NCBI GenBank assembly: GCA_905215405.1
Contig: CAJMQE010000132.1
Span: 1-7,325, forward strand
DNA: 7,325 nucleotides
DNA from: an uncultured bacterium
Lineage (GTDB): Bacteria; Bacillota; Clostridia; Lachnospirales; Lachnospiraceae
Direction of reading: 5' to 3'
Shown here: positions 1-5,904 of the stretch, piece by piece
How positions within the stretch are numbered: position 1 is the stretch's first letter
Layout: each line of letters opens with the position of its first letter
Notes under the pieces: model-generated
What the model was told of the DNA's origin: nothing
Databases searched by the model: none
What the model saw: only the letters and a program-made list of their open reading frames with translations
Translations under genes and position numbers: made by a program

Positions 1-43
1 TTATTGAATTTTCAAGGTGCATAGGCACTTATTCAAGTGCGAA
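1..43 (+). other. rRNA-operon spacer-like flank (possible 3' side of a 23S rRNA processing stem)
   Basis: The reverse complement of bases 1-20 reads GCACCTTGAAAATTCAATAA. This closely resembles the conserved CCTTGAAAA-CTGAATA-type stretch that precedes 23S rRNA in many Firmicutes. The plus-strand form is what is expected just after a 23S gene, where the two flanks pair in the precursor. A perfect 6-base-pair hairpin, GCACTT (25-30) with AAGTGC (35-40) and loop ATTC, follows at once. The plus-strand reading is preferred because the other orientation would need a 16S gene where the MATE gene sits. No rRNA body is inside the window, so this is inference from a short motif. Confidence 0.4.
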
Positions 44-53
44 GTTTGAGTTA

Positions 54-122
54 TATACTTTTCTACTATATACTTTTCCACTGTATACTTTTCTGTGTAT
101 ACTTTCCTACTGTATACTTTCT
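54..122. repeat. Five-copy 15-base tandem repeat, consensus TATACTTTTCTACTG
   Basis: TATACTTT-type units start at 54, 69, 84, 98 and 113, so the spacing is 15, 15, 14 and 15 bases. The TATACTT core is identical in all five copies, and the trailing bases vary between CTACTA, CCACTG, CTGTG and CTACTG. The array is non-coding and lies about 60 bases past the stop codon of the MATE gene. The plus strand is pyrimidine-rich. There are no unique spacers of CRISPR size, so this is a simple minisatellite. It may lie between converging transcripts if an rRNA operon does end at the left edge. A role in transcription termination or protein binding is possible but not shown. Confidence 0.85.
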
Positions 123-184
123 AAATATTTTCTACCAGATTTATCGCTATTCTTATCGTTTTATCACATAGTATCTCTCCTATT

Positions 185-1552
185 TTAATCGTTTTTATCG
201 CGAAATTCAATTCTTTTCTTCATCCAGCCTCCATGATGATATCTGAGCAATGCGACTCCACATGCAATTACCCAGCCTGCTGCGATCGACCACCAGATGA
301 CCGCTGTTCCAAGAAATGGAGCCAGTCCCGTCGTCAGAATCAATCTGATAAAAAAGCTCAAAAGTGTCGTAGCAAGGAACCATTTCATATCACCTGCTCC
401 TTTTAGCACTGCTTTCAGCATCATAAATACGGTAAAAACAACCAGCACCCCTGCAACAACTCTGATATAGGCAGCTCCCGTCTGAATCATCTCCTGCAAT
501 TGTACTGGATCTTCCTCCTGAATGAAAATCCGGGTCAGCTTCTCTGCAAATGCTTCACATCCAATTGTAATCATTATTGATAAACTGCCACATAATAGCA
601 GCGATGCTTTCAGCCCTTCCCCAATACGCTCCGGTCTTCTCGCTCCAATATTCTGCCCTACATAGGTAGAAAATGCATTACTGTAATTCATTGGAAGTGC
701 TGTGATCAGATTCACAATTTTCGCAGCCGCTGCACTACCTGCCATAACGCTGGTTCCAAATCCGTTGATCGTAGCCTGAACAACTACTGTACCAACTGAA
801 ACAACTGACTGCTGTAATGCATTGGGAAGTGCAAATATAAGAATCTGTCCAAGCATCTTTTTATCGAACCATTTTGTTCTTTCTGCCCCCGTCAGAAGCC
901 GTGGAATCCAAAATAATGCCAGCACTGCCGCAACCGCCTGAGAAATTGCAGTTGCAAGTGCTGCTCCACTGACTCCTGTGTGAAGGACTGCAAGGAAGAA
1001 ATAATCCAGTGCCACATTGATTACAGATGCTACCACCAGAAAGAGCAACGGTGTCTGGGAGTCCCCGACTGCTACATACGCTCCATTCAGAGCATTGTAC
1101 AAAAACAAAGGAATACTGCCGCAAAGATAGAATTTCAGATAGTTGCTGCTATCTGCAACAAGTCCCTGCGGTGTTCGGATCCAGCTAATGACCGGTCGCA
1201 TTCCAAGATACAGGAGCACCATAAAGACACCACCGGCGATCACTGAAAAAATAGCAAGTGTAGAAATGCACAGACGAACTTCCCTATTCTTGCCTGCCCC
1301 AGCATACTGTGCAATCACGATAGAACCTCCCATGGAAAATCCACCTGCCAGCTGTACCAGCACTGCCGTGACCGTTGAAACACTTCCGACTGCCGCCAAC
1401 GCATCTGCGCCAAGAATATTGCCGACCAGTATACTATCTACAATATTATAAAACTGCTGAAAAAGATTCGACAGAATCATAGGCACTGCAAAAATCAGGA
1501 TCGTGGTAAACGGATTCCCATTTGTCAGATCCCGTCTGTTCCTTTTTTTCAT
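185..1552 (-). CDS. MATE family efflux transporter (YoeA/DinF-like)
   Basis: This 455-residue inner-membrane protein is the usual length for the MATE family, which exports cationic drugs or metabolites in exchange for Na+ or H+. It has the expected two-half layout with about twelve hydrophobic segments. The first half begins at about residue 15 with the typical FAVPMILSNLFQQFYNIVD stretch. The AVGDSQTP motif (161-168) closes the TM4/TM5 region, and a charged cytoplasmic loop lies near 218-233. The second half carries YVGQNIGARRPERI (297-310) and KGAGD (374-378), all family hallmarks. The tail is short and basic. The start is firm: an AGGAGG site (plus-strand 1560-1565) lies 7 bases ahead of the ATG. 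No promoter hexamer pair stands out upstream, and no clear terminator follows the stop codon. The substrate cannot be predicted from sequence. No frameshift or truncation is seen. Confidence 0.93.
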   Translation of the reverse strand: MKKRNRRDLTNGNPFTTILIFAVPMILSNLFQQFYNIVDSILVGNILGADALAAVGSVSTVTAVLVQLAGGFSMGGSIVIAQYAGAGKNREVRLCISTLAIFSVIAGGVFMVLLYLGMRPVISWIRTPQGLVADSSNYLKFYLCGSIPLFLYNALNGAYVAVGDSQTPLLFLVVASVINVALDYFFLAVLHTGVSGAALATAISQAVAAVLALFWIPRLLTGAERTKWFDKKMLGQILIFALPNALQQSVVSVGTVVVQATINGFGTSVMAGSAAAAKIVNLITALPMNYSNAFSTYVGQNIGARRPERIGEGLKASLLLCGSLSIMITIGCEAFAEKLTRIFIQEEDPVQLQEMIQTGAAYIRVVAGVLVVFTVFMMLKAVLKGAGDMKWFLATTLLSFFIRLILTTGLAPFLGTAVIWWSIAAGWVIACGVALLRYHHGGWMKKRIEFRDKND

Positions 1553-1565
1553 TTTACTTCCTCCT

Positions 1566-1690
1566 GTCTGAACAAACTATAATAAGAACGCCAATATTTA
1601 TAGTCTTTTCCAAAACAGATTTCTTTAACCACTATTTGTTCTGTACACTTCTTTAAAAAATTGTCCGGCTTAACATACATTTATTAATAC
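1566..1690 (-). other. AT-rich leader region of the MATE gene
   Basis: This is the part of the spacer between the MATE ribosome binding site and the ankyrin-gene terminator. It must hold the MATE promoter if that gene is transcribed alone. Several -10-like words are present on the minus strand (TATAAA and TATTAT between about 1578 and 1602), but none has a convincing -35 partner at 16-18 bases. I see no riboswitch-like fold, long inverted repeat or short open reading frame with a good ribosome binding site. Confidence 0.3.
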
Positions 1691-1693
1691 AAC

Positions 1694-1769
1694 AAAAAAA
1701 CTGTATGCCAGGCTATTCTCCATATTCTTCTACACAGGTAGATGAATATGGGAACTATGCCGCACACAG
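1694..1769 (-). terminator. Long imperfect hairpin with T7 tract: terminator of the ankyrin-repeat gene
   Basis: The core stem pairs TCTAC (1729-1733) with GTAGA (1738-1742) around an ACAG loop. After one T-T mismatch, CATATTC (1721-1727) pairs with GAATATG (1744-1750). Weaker outer pairs continue outward: GGC 1711-1713 with GCC 1759-1761, and CTGT 1701-1704 with ACAG 1766-1769. On the minus strand the hairpin is followed directly by seven T residues (plus-strand A run 1694-1700). It begins 15 bases after the ankyrin stop codon, as expected of an intrinsic terminator. A plus-strand T run at 1777-1783 could make it work in both directions, although no plus-strand gene is seen. Confidence 0.75.
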
Positions 1770-1783
1770 TCTCACGTTTTTTT

Positions 1784-2485
1784 CTATAAAGTATAAAATG
1801 CACTAATTGCACTGTTGTTCATCTTTTCATGATATGTCTGGCTGAGATTTTCAATATATTCATCAGCATCTGCCCCACATTGAAGAAGATAATCAAAAAT
1901 TCTTGTCAGATCATGAACAAGTTCATTGTTTAAAGGTTTCTCTCTGGAAAGACACCGGTCCTGCCATTTCCACCGCGGAAGAATCTCCTCAGCTGTCGTA
2001 ATAGCCCTTCCAATACAGGAAGTTCCATAGGAATCATGTGCTGTGATATCTCCATCATTCTGAAATACGCGTTTTAGAAATGCAAATGCCGCATCACTGG
2101 TTTCCTTTGTATTCTGTAATGGAAATGCCCAAACAATTCCGCCATACTCATCGTGTTCCCCGGATGGTTTTCTTGCCACCCACCTGGAATACAATACAGC
2201 AGCCCTGATTGCGTCATGACTTGCCGGAGCACGCCAACGACTGTAGCCATTTTCTTCTGCAATAAAATTAACATCAGCTCCCTTGTCCAGTAGAACATTT
2301 GGAATCGTAAAATCACCATTGCAATATTGTAATGCAATTTGGAGCGGAGATTGTCCGTTTTCCTTTTTCGGCGGCTGTTTCACGGTACTGCTGACCAAAC
2401 CAGGGTACTGATCCAACATCTCAGTCACAAGTTCAGTATTGCACTGTCTGATTGCCTGAAAAAACTTTCTTTCGCTTACTCCCAT
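1784..2485 (-). CDS. Ankyrin-repeat domain protein, function unknown
   Basis: This is a 233-residue, probably cytoplasmic protein with no signal peptide or membrane segment. Ankyrin repeats are protein-binding helical hairpins. The best one is residues 44-76 (SPLQIAL, then IPNVLLDKGADVN). Others are less exact: 6-33 (KFFQAIRQCNTELVTEMLDQ), a region around 88-156, and a last unit ending IFDYLLQCGADAD (196-208). The start chosen is the ATG at 2485, because a G-rich ribosome binding site (plus-strand CCCCC 2496-2500) lies 10 bases ahead. The in-frame ATG at 2569 would add 28 residues but has no ribosome binding site. It follows the large gene on the same strand after a weak terminator, so partial co-transcription is possible. 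The binding partner cannot be read from the sequence. Bacterial ankyrin proteins include immunity proteins of toxin systems, but no toxin gene is seen here. Confidence 0.8.
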   Translation of the reverse strand: MGVSERKFFQAIRQCNTELVTEMLDQYPGLVSSTVKQPPKKENGQSPLQIALQYCNGDFTIPNVLLDKGADVNFIAEENGYSRWRAPASHDAIRAAVLYSRWVARKPSGEHDEYGGIVWAFPLQNTKETSDAAFAFLKRVFQNDGDITAHDSYGTSCIGRAITTAEEILPRWKWQDRCLSREKPLNNELVHDLTRIFDYLLQCGADADEYIENLSQTYHEKMNNSAISAFYTL

Positions 2486-2495
2486 AATCTTATGT

Positions 2496-2500
2496 CCCCC
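2496..2500 (-). promoter_or_regulatory. Ribosome binding site that fixes the ankyrin gene start
   Basis: The minus strand reads AAAGGGGGACATAAGATT before ATG. The G-rich core pairs with the 16S rRNA tail at a spacing of 10 bases. This favours the 233-residue form over the 261-residue reading from position 2569. Confidence 0.65.
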
Positions 2501-2611
2501 TTTAAAAATTTTAGCAGTAATCACATGATAAATGCCCACTTCCCCATTTACCAGTTTTCGACATATCACTAGAGTAACATTTTTTCAGACATTTCGCAAT
2601 CACTTCTTAGT

Positions 2612-2646
2612 AAAAACTGTTAAAATATAGCAAATTATCAGTTTTT
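2612..2646 (-). terminator. AT-rich hairpin after the 1005-residue gene (weak terminator)
   Basis: AAAAACTG (2612-2619) is a perfect 8-base inverted match to CAGTTTTT (2639-2646). After one T-T mismatch three more inner pairs are possible. The hairpin starts two bases past the stop codon of the large gene, and the 3' arm itself supplies the T run. The stem has only two G-C pairs, so termination is likely partial. Its symmetry would let it act on either strand. Confidence 0.45.
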
Positions 2647-2647
2647 T

Positions 2648-5600
2648 CTAATCATAATTTACATTTCCGCATTTTGGGCATACATTTCCTGTCTTGTATA
2701 CAAACCCACAACGATAGCAGCATTTGACATCATGTTTATCCTGAACCATATAGGCAAGACTACGGGATTCTGGTTTTTCATGCAGATAAGCAATAAAATC
2801 ATTTAACTTTACTACAAAATCCTCATATGCTTTTCTATCAGTCTTTTCAAATTTTGGCTGCCCACATATTTTCAGATCTCCAACATTATGATAAGAAGCA
2901 AAAAGTCCTTTATTAAAAAGCCCAGCACCTGCACTGACTTTTTCGATTTCTCTTACATTAAGCACCCCTGACGTCAGTCCACACCTATAAAACAGATGAT
3001 CCGGGGTCAGTAGAAATCCTTTTTTTCCACCTTCGCCAAAAGATGTGTCCATGACCATGAGCGGATACTCATATGCTCCTATTCCTGCTGCATAAGAATA
3101 TTTGGCATTTCGAATCACGACCGCATCATCATCCATGCAGTGTTCATCCATTCTCCTTACGTCGAACATATGCACACCACTGTACGTATCTCGCAACCAG
3201 GCAGTATCCCTGATCAACTTATGTACCAGATGTTCGCATTCATCCATCTTCATTTCCCGCAGTTTTCTATCTATTCTTGCAAGAATATCCACCTTTAGCT
3301 CCGGCAGAAAATTCCCTTCACTGATCTGTTCGTAAGCAGCCATTCCCTCATCAAATGTCATCTCTGCTAAGTCTGGAGTCAGTTCACTGAGTGCTGCCTC
3401 ATCCATCTCGGTCAGCTTATGTTTGAGTCTTTTTGATACTGGCTCTTTATTCCTATCATCAAAATCCTGTTCCTGCAATGCCTGAAATGCATTCCATACA
3501 GCACTTCTTGCATCTGTACCAGTTGTATGTTCTTTCACAAAGTCATGAATTTCATTCTGTTCAATCTCATCACGCTGTTGCTCTAGCTTCTTGAGCATAT
3601 CTGTGGTATCCGCCTCCCGATAGCGTTCTACCTTTCTGCGAATCTTCTGATACTGTTGCCGAGTCATCTGCTCTGGAAAATGTGTCTCAAGGACCTCTAG
3701 TTCTTTCTTTCCCCTGTTCTTCATCCATTCCAGCAGTCTGCTGATCAGTGGCTTTTTAACAGGTTCCGGCAGTTCTGATTTTCTGACCTGCTCCAAAACT
3801 TCATCCATCTGCTCATAGGAGGCATTTTCCACATTTCTTACGCGTTTCTCTAACTCCTCCTGATTCATACTTTCCTCATAGATCTCATTTTTCTGATCCT
3901 GCATAAGAACTGACTGTGTTGCAGGTTGTCCCTGATCCTCTTTCTGCTCAAAATCCCGCTTTTCTTTCTGATTCTCTACATGTTCTGCTTCATGTCCTGT
4001 TCCCCGTAAAGATTCAGTCTTCTGGGTAGATATCGCATCCGTTTTGGAATTACCTGACGCAGCATCGTTCTTCCTTAGATTACGCATTTCCTGGTCATGT
4101 GTTTTCTGGTCACGTGTTTCTTGATCACTTGTTTTCTGACTTGCTGTCTCTGTTGCCCTGCTATCTTCTCTATCGATAAATTCTTGCACGCGTTCTGCTG
4201 TCTTATCCGTATTCCTGTCTGAGGAATTTTCAGCAGATGCCACTTGTTTCTGTTTTCTGGTTGTACGATCTGACTTCTCATTTTCTGTCTGACGAGCCTC
4301 ATGAAGTCTGTCACTGGCACGTCTGATCTCTTTATTTGCTTCCCCAATCATGGTGGAGTTTGCAGGTTTCTTTTGTGCTTTCTTCTTTCTTACACCGGTA
4401 TCTGTAATATGACGTTTTTTCATTTCTTTTGCTAATCTGCCGTCATATTTTTTGATACTCTTTTCCGTATAGAAGTCACAGTCCAGACGGTCTTTTTGCT
4501 CCAGGATCTCATCATCCGTCGCATCTTCCATATTTTTAAAGAAGGTCTCAAGTTCTTTGATTCCTCTCTTGCCTTCGGACTCTTTATCGCTCTCGGCTCT
4601 TTCCCGCCTCAATTGTGTTTCATACATATTAAAATTGCAATTTGCTGTTCGTTCTGCCTGCTCGCCTGCCAGTTCTAAATAGTCCTGATAAGCAACTTTG
4701 TCATCTTCAAAATCAAGGCAGTATACTAGGCCGTCACCAATCATCTGATAAGGTCTCGGTGTATAGAACTTCTTACAATTTCTACATGTAAATGTTCTGG
4801 CTAACAATACATTTCCTTCGTCGGTCTCGATCCTGAATTCCTTCCCCTCCGGATAAACACCCATATACATCAACTGACCACACTCCGGGCACTGGTAATT
4901 GGAAATATAAAAATTACTACCAAATCGAGATTTTAAACGATCCAGTTTGGAAAGTTTCTCTTTTTTAAACACTTTGTCCTGAGACTCCCAAACCATATTG
5001 TGCCACAGTCCCATATGGTATTTTCGACTCCTTGGATCGAGTTGTTCGTATTCATCCTCTTCCTCGTCGTCATCTTCTTCTGGCTCATCCGCTGCTCTTG
5101 ACACTTTTCCAGCCGTTTTTTTGTGCCCCCTTTTTCCTCTTCCTGCCGGTCCTGCATTTTCCCTTTCTGCAGTAACCTCATCATTTTCTTCCTCCTGTAG
5201 GAAATCCGGTTTCATCAGTTTGAGAAATTCTTCAATGACCTCTTCAAATGTAATTCTTTTGTCATCCTGATAGAATCTGCACCTATCTTTCGTAAATTCT
5301 GCTGTCACAAATATGTCTTCCAGAACATTATTGATCATCTTCTGCAGCTGGGCATAATTTTTCTCAACAGTCAGCCCTTTGATCTGCCCCCACTTACCAA
5401 ATATATACAAATTCATATTCAGTGCATTTTCAAGCATCTGATTATTCAGCATCAGTCTGGCCTCTTCCTTTACCGGGATATCGACCACTGTGCCGAATAC
5501 TTTTCTCTTATCAAAATTAAAGACAAGTGATTTCAGTTTTCCCTGCAGGATAATGCTATTGTTGTGAATAATGAAAATGTCATTCCACTCCACATTCGTT

Positions 5601-5665
5601 CCCATTACCCTGATCGTTTTCTGAAATACTGCCTTGAGCATTGCATCCGCTTTTAAAACTATCAT
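2648..5665 (-). CDS. Large multidomain zinc-binding protein with PH/GRAM-like domain, function unknown
   Basis: I do not recognise this 1005-residue protein as a whole. Visible parts in order are: a mixed alpha/beta N-terminal domain (about 1-150), unassigned; a basic then acidic stretch (DEPEEDDDEEEDEYE, 193-207); a four-cysteine zinc module (C259, C262, C294, C297) followed by a short beta-rich segment; a long hydrophilic linker (about 350-600) rich in K, E, Q, D, T and S; about four degenerate helical repeats (615-817); a beta-rich domain with a final helix (about 855-963) like bacterial PH/GRAM modules, including GFLLTPDHLFY and NVREIEKVSAG; and a C-terminal zinc ribbon (C983, C986, C996, C999). 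There is no signal peptide or membrane segment, so it is probably cytoplasmic. The start has an AAGGA site (5677-5681) 11 bases upstream, which is rather far; M9 is a possible alternative. The frame is intact. A scaffold or sensor role is only a guess. Confidence 0.85.
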   Translation of the reverse strand: MIVLKADAMLKAVFQKTIRVMGTNVEWNDIFIIHNNSIILQGKLKSLVFNFDKRKVFGTVVDIPVKEEARLMLNNQMLENALNMNLYIFGKWGQIKGLTVEKNYAQLQKMINNVLEDIFVTAEFTKDRCRFYQDDKRITFEEVIEEFLKLMKPDFLQEEENDEVTAERENAGPAGRGKRGHKKTAGKVSRAADEPEEDDDEEEDEYEQLDPRSRKYHMGLWHNMVWESQDKVFKKEKLSKLDRLKSRFGSNFYISNYQCPECGQLMYMGVYPEGKEFRIETDEGNVLLARTFTCRNCKKFYTPRPYQMIGDGLVYCLDFEDDKVAYQDYLELAGEQAERTANCNFNMYETQLRRERAESDKESEGKRGIKELETFFKNMEDATDDEILEQKDRLDCDFYTEKSIKKYDGRLAKEMKKRHITDTGVRKKKAQKKPANSTMIGEANKEIRRASDRLHEARQTENEKSDRTTRKQKQVASAENSSDRNTDKTAERVQEFIDREDSRATETASQKTSDQETRDQKTHDQEMRNLRKNDAASGNSKTDAISTQKTESLRGTGHEAEHVENQKEKRDFEQKEDQGQPATQSVLMQDQKNEIYEESMNQEELEKRVRNVENASYEQMDEVLEQVRKSELPEPVKKPLISRLLEWMKNRGKKELEVLETHFPEQMTRQQYQKIRRKVERYREADTTDMLKKLEQQRDEIEQNEIHDFVKEHTTGTDARSAVWNAFQALQEQDFDDRNKEPVSKRLKHKLTEMDEAALSELTPDLAEMTFDEGMAAYEQISEGNFLPELKVDILARIDRKLREMKMDECEHLVHKLIRDTAWLRDTYSGVHMFDVRRMDEHCMDDDAVVIRNAKYSYAAGIGAYEYPLMVMDTSFGEGGKKGFLLTPDHLFYRCGLTSGVLNVREIEKVSAGAGLFNKGLFASYHNVGDLKICGQPKFEKTDRKAYEDFVVKLNDFIAYLHEKPESRSLAYMVQDKHDVKCCYRCGFVYKTGNVCPKCGNVNYD
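4085..4144 (-). repeat. Four-copy in-frame 15-base repeat encoding a DQ[EK]T pentapeptide
   Basis: Residues 508-527 of the large protein read as four pentapeptides: ASQKT, SDQET, RDQKT, HDQEM. The DNA units share a 15-base period, with GTTTTCTGGTCACGT-like sequence on the plus strand. The array sits in the charged linker and keeps the reading frame, which is typical of slippage or unequal recombination in a disordered region. Confidence 0.75.
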
Positions 5666-5740
5666 TTATTTACACATCCTTAAAGCAATTCTTATTTCAT
5701 ACTTGTTTTAAAGTTAATCCGCACATCGTTAATCTTATTT

Positions 5741-5769
5741 AGCATACCATTTTCTACAAAAAAAGACAA
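5741..5769 (-). promoter_or_regulatory. Candidate sigma-A promoter of the 1005-residue gene
   Basis: On the minus strand TTGTCT (5764-5769) and TATGCT (5741-5746) are separated by exactly 17 bases. This gives a predicted leader of about 70 bases before the ATG at 5665. The hexamers match the consensus in about four of six positions each. The -35 overlaps the T run of the preceding terminator. A second, weaker pair (TTAACT, 17 bases, TAAGAA) lies closer to the gene. Confidence 0.4.
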
Positions 5770-5846
5770 TAAAACAATCCCTGTGCAAAAAGTACTAGGA
5801 AAAGAAGAATTTGCTCCTTTTTGTACTCCCACACAGGGATCTTTTT
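5758..5846. terminator. Large hairpin terminator after the glycerol-dehydrogenase-like gene, probably bidirectional
   Basis: ATCCCTGTG (5777-5785) pairs perfectly with CACAGGGAT (5832-5840). Inside, AGTAC (5791-5795) pairs with GTACT (5823-5827) and AGGA (5797-5800) with TCCT (5815-5818), separated by small internal loops. On the minus strand the stem is followed by a T-rich stretch ending in T7 (plus-strand A run 5758-5764). On the plus strand it is followed by CTTTTTATTAT. The stem starts 64 bases past the stop codon of the upstream gene. The T tracts on both sides suggest two-way function, though only minus-strand genes are present. Confidence 0.75.
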
Positions 5847-5904
5847 ATTATAAGATGTCATGTTCTGCCATAAACAGATCTCTTTCTATTCTTTACTTTA
5901 AGTT

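Noticed and set aside
54..122. Regular repeats considered as a CRISPR array
   Set aside because: Units are 15 bases and directly adjacent, without unique spacers, and no cas genes are present.
160..182. A minus-strand AGGAG site followed by ATG and an immediate TGA stop
   Set aside because: A start-stop pair encodes nothing. It could be a vestige of a lost gene, but chance explains it as well.
141..200. Cluster of TTATCG words (141, 153 and 195, with TTATCA at 161 and TTAATCG at 185)
   Set aside because: The spacing is irregular, the words are short in AT-rich DNA, and they lie at the end of a gene; no regulator is implied.
861..1451. Open frames on both strands inside the MATE gene
   Set aside because: They overlap a gene with clear family motifs, lack good ribosome binding sites, and give compositions unlike real proteins.
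1566..1690. Riboswitch or attenuator ahead of the MATE gene
   Set aside because: No conserved core, multi-stem fold or terminator close to the start codon could be recognised.
2486..2569. Longer N-terminus for the ankyrin protein from the ATG at 2569
   Set aside because: No ribosome binding site precedes it, while a G-rich site sits at the right distance from the ATG at 2485.
4075..4347. Minus-strand open frame in a second frame within the linker of the large gene
   Set aside because: It is a shadow of the repetitive charged linker and has no independent support.
4998..5270. Plus-strand open frame with a long serine run
   Set aside because: It is the antisense reading of the acidic Glu/Asp codons of the large protein; the low-complexity serine run follows from that.
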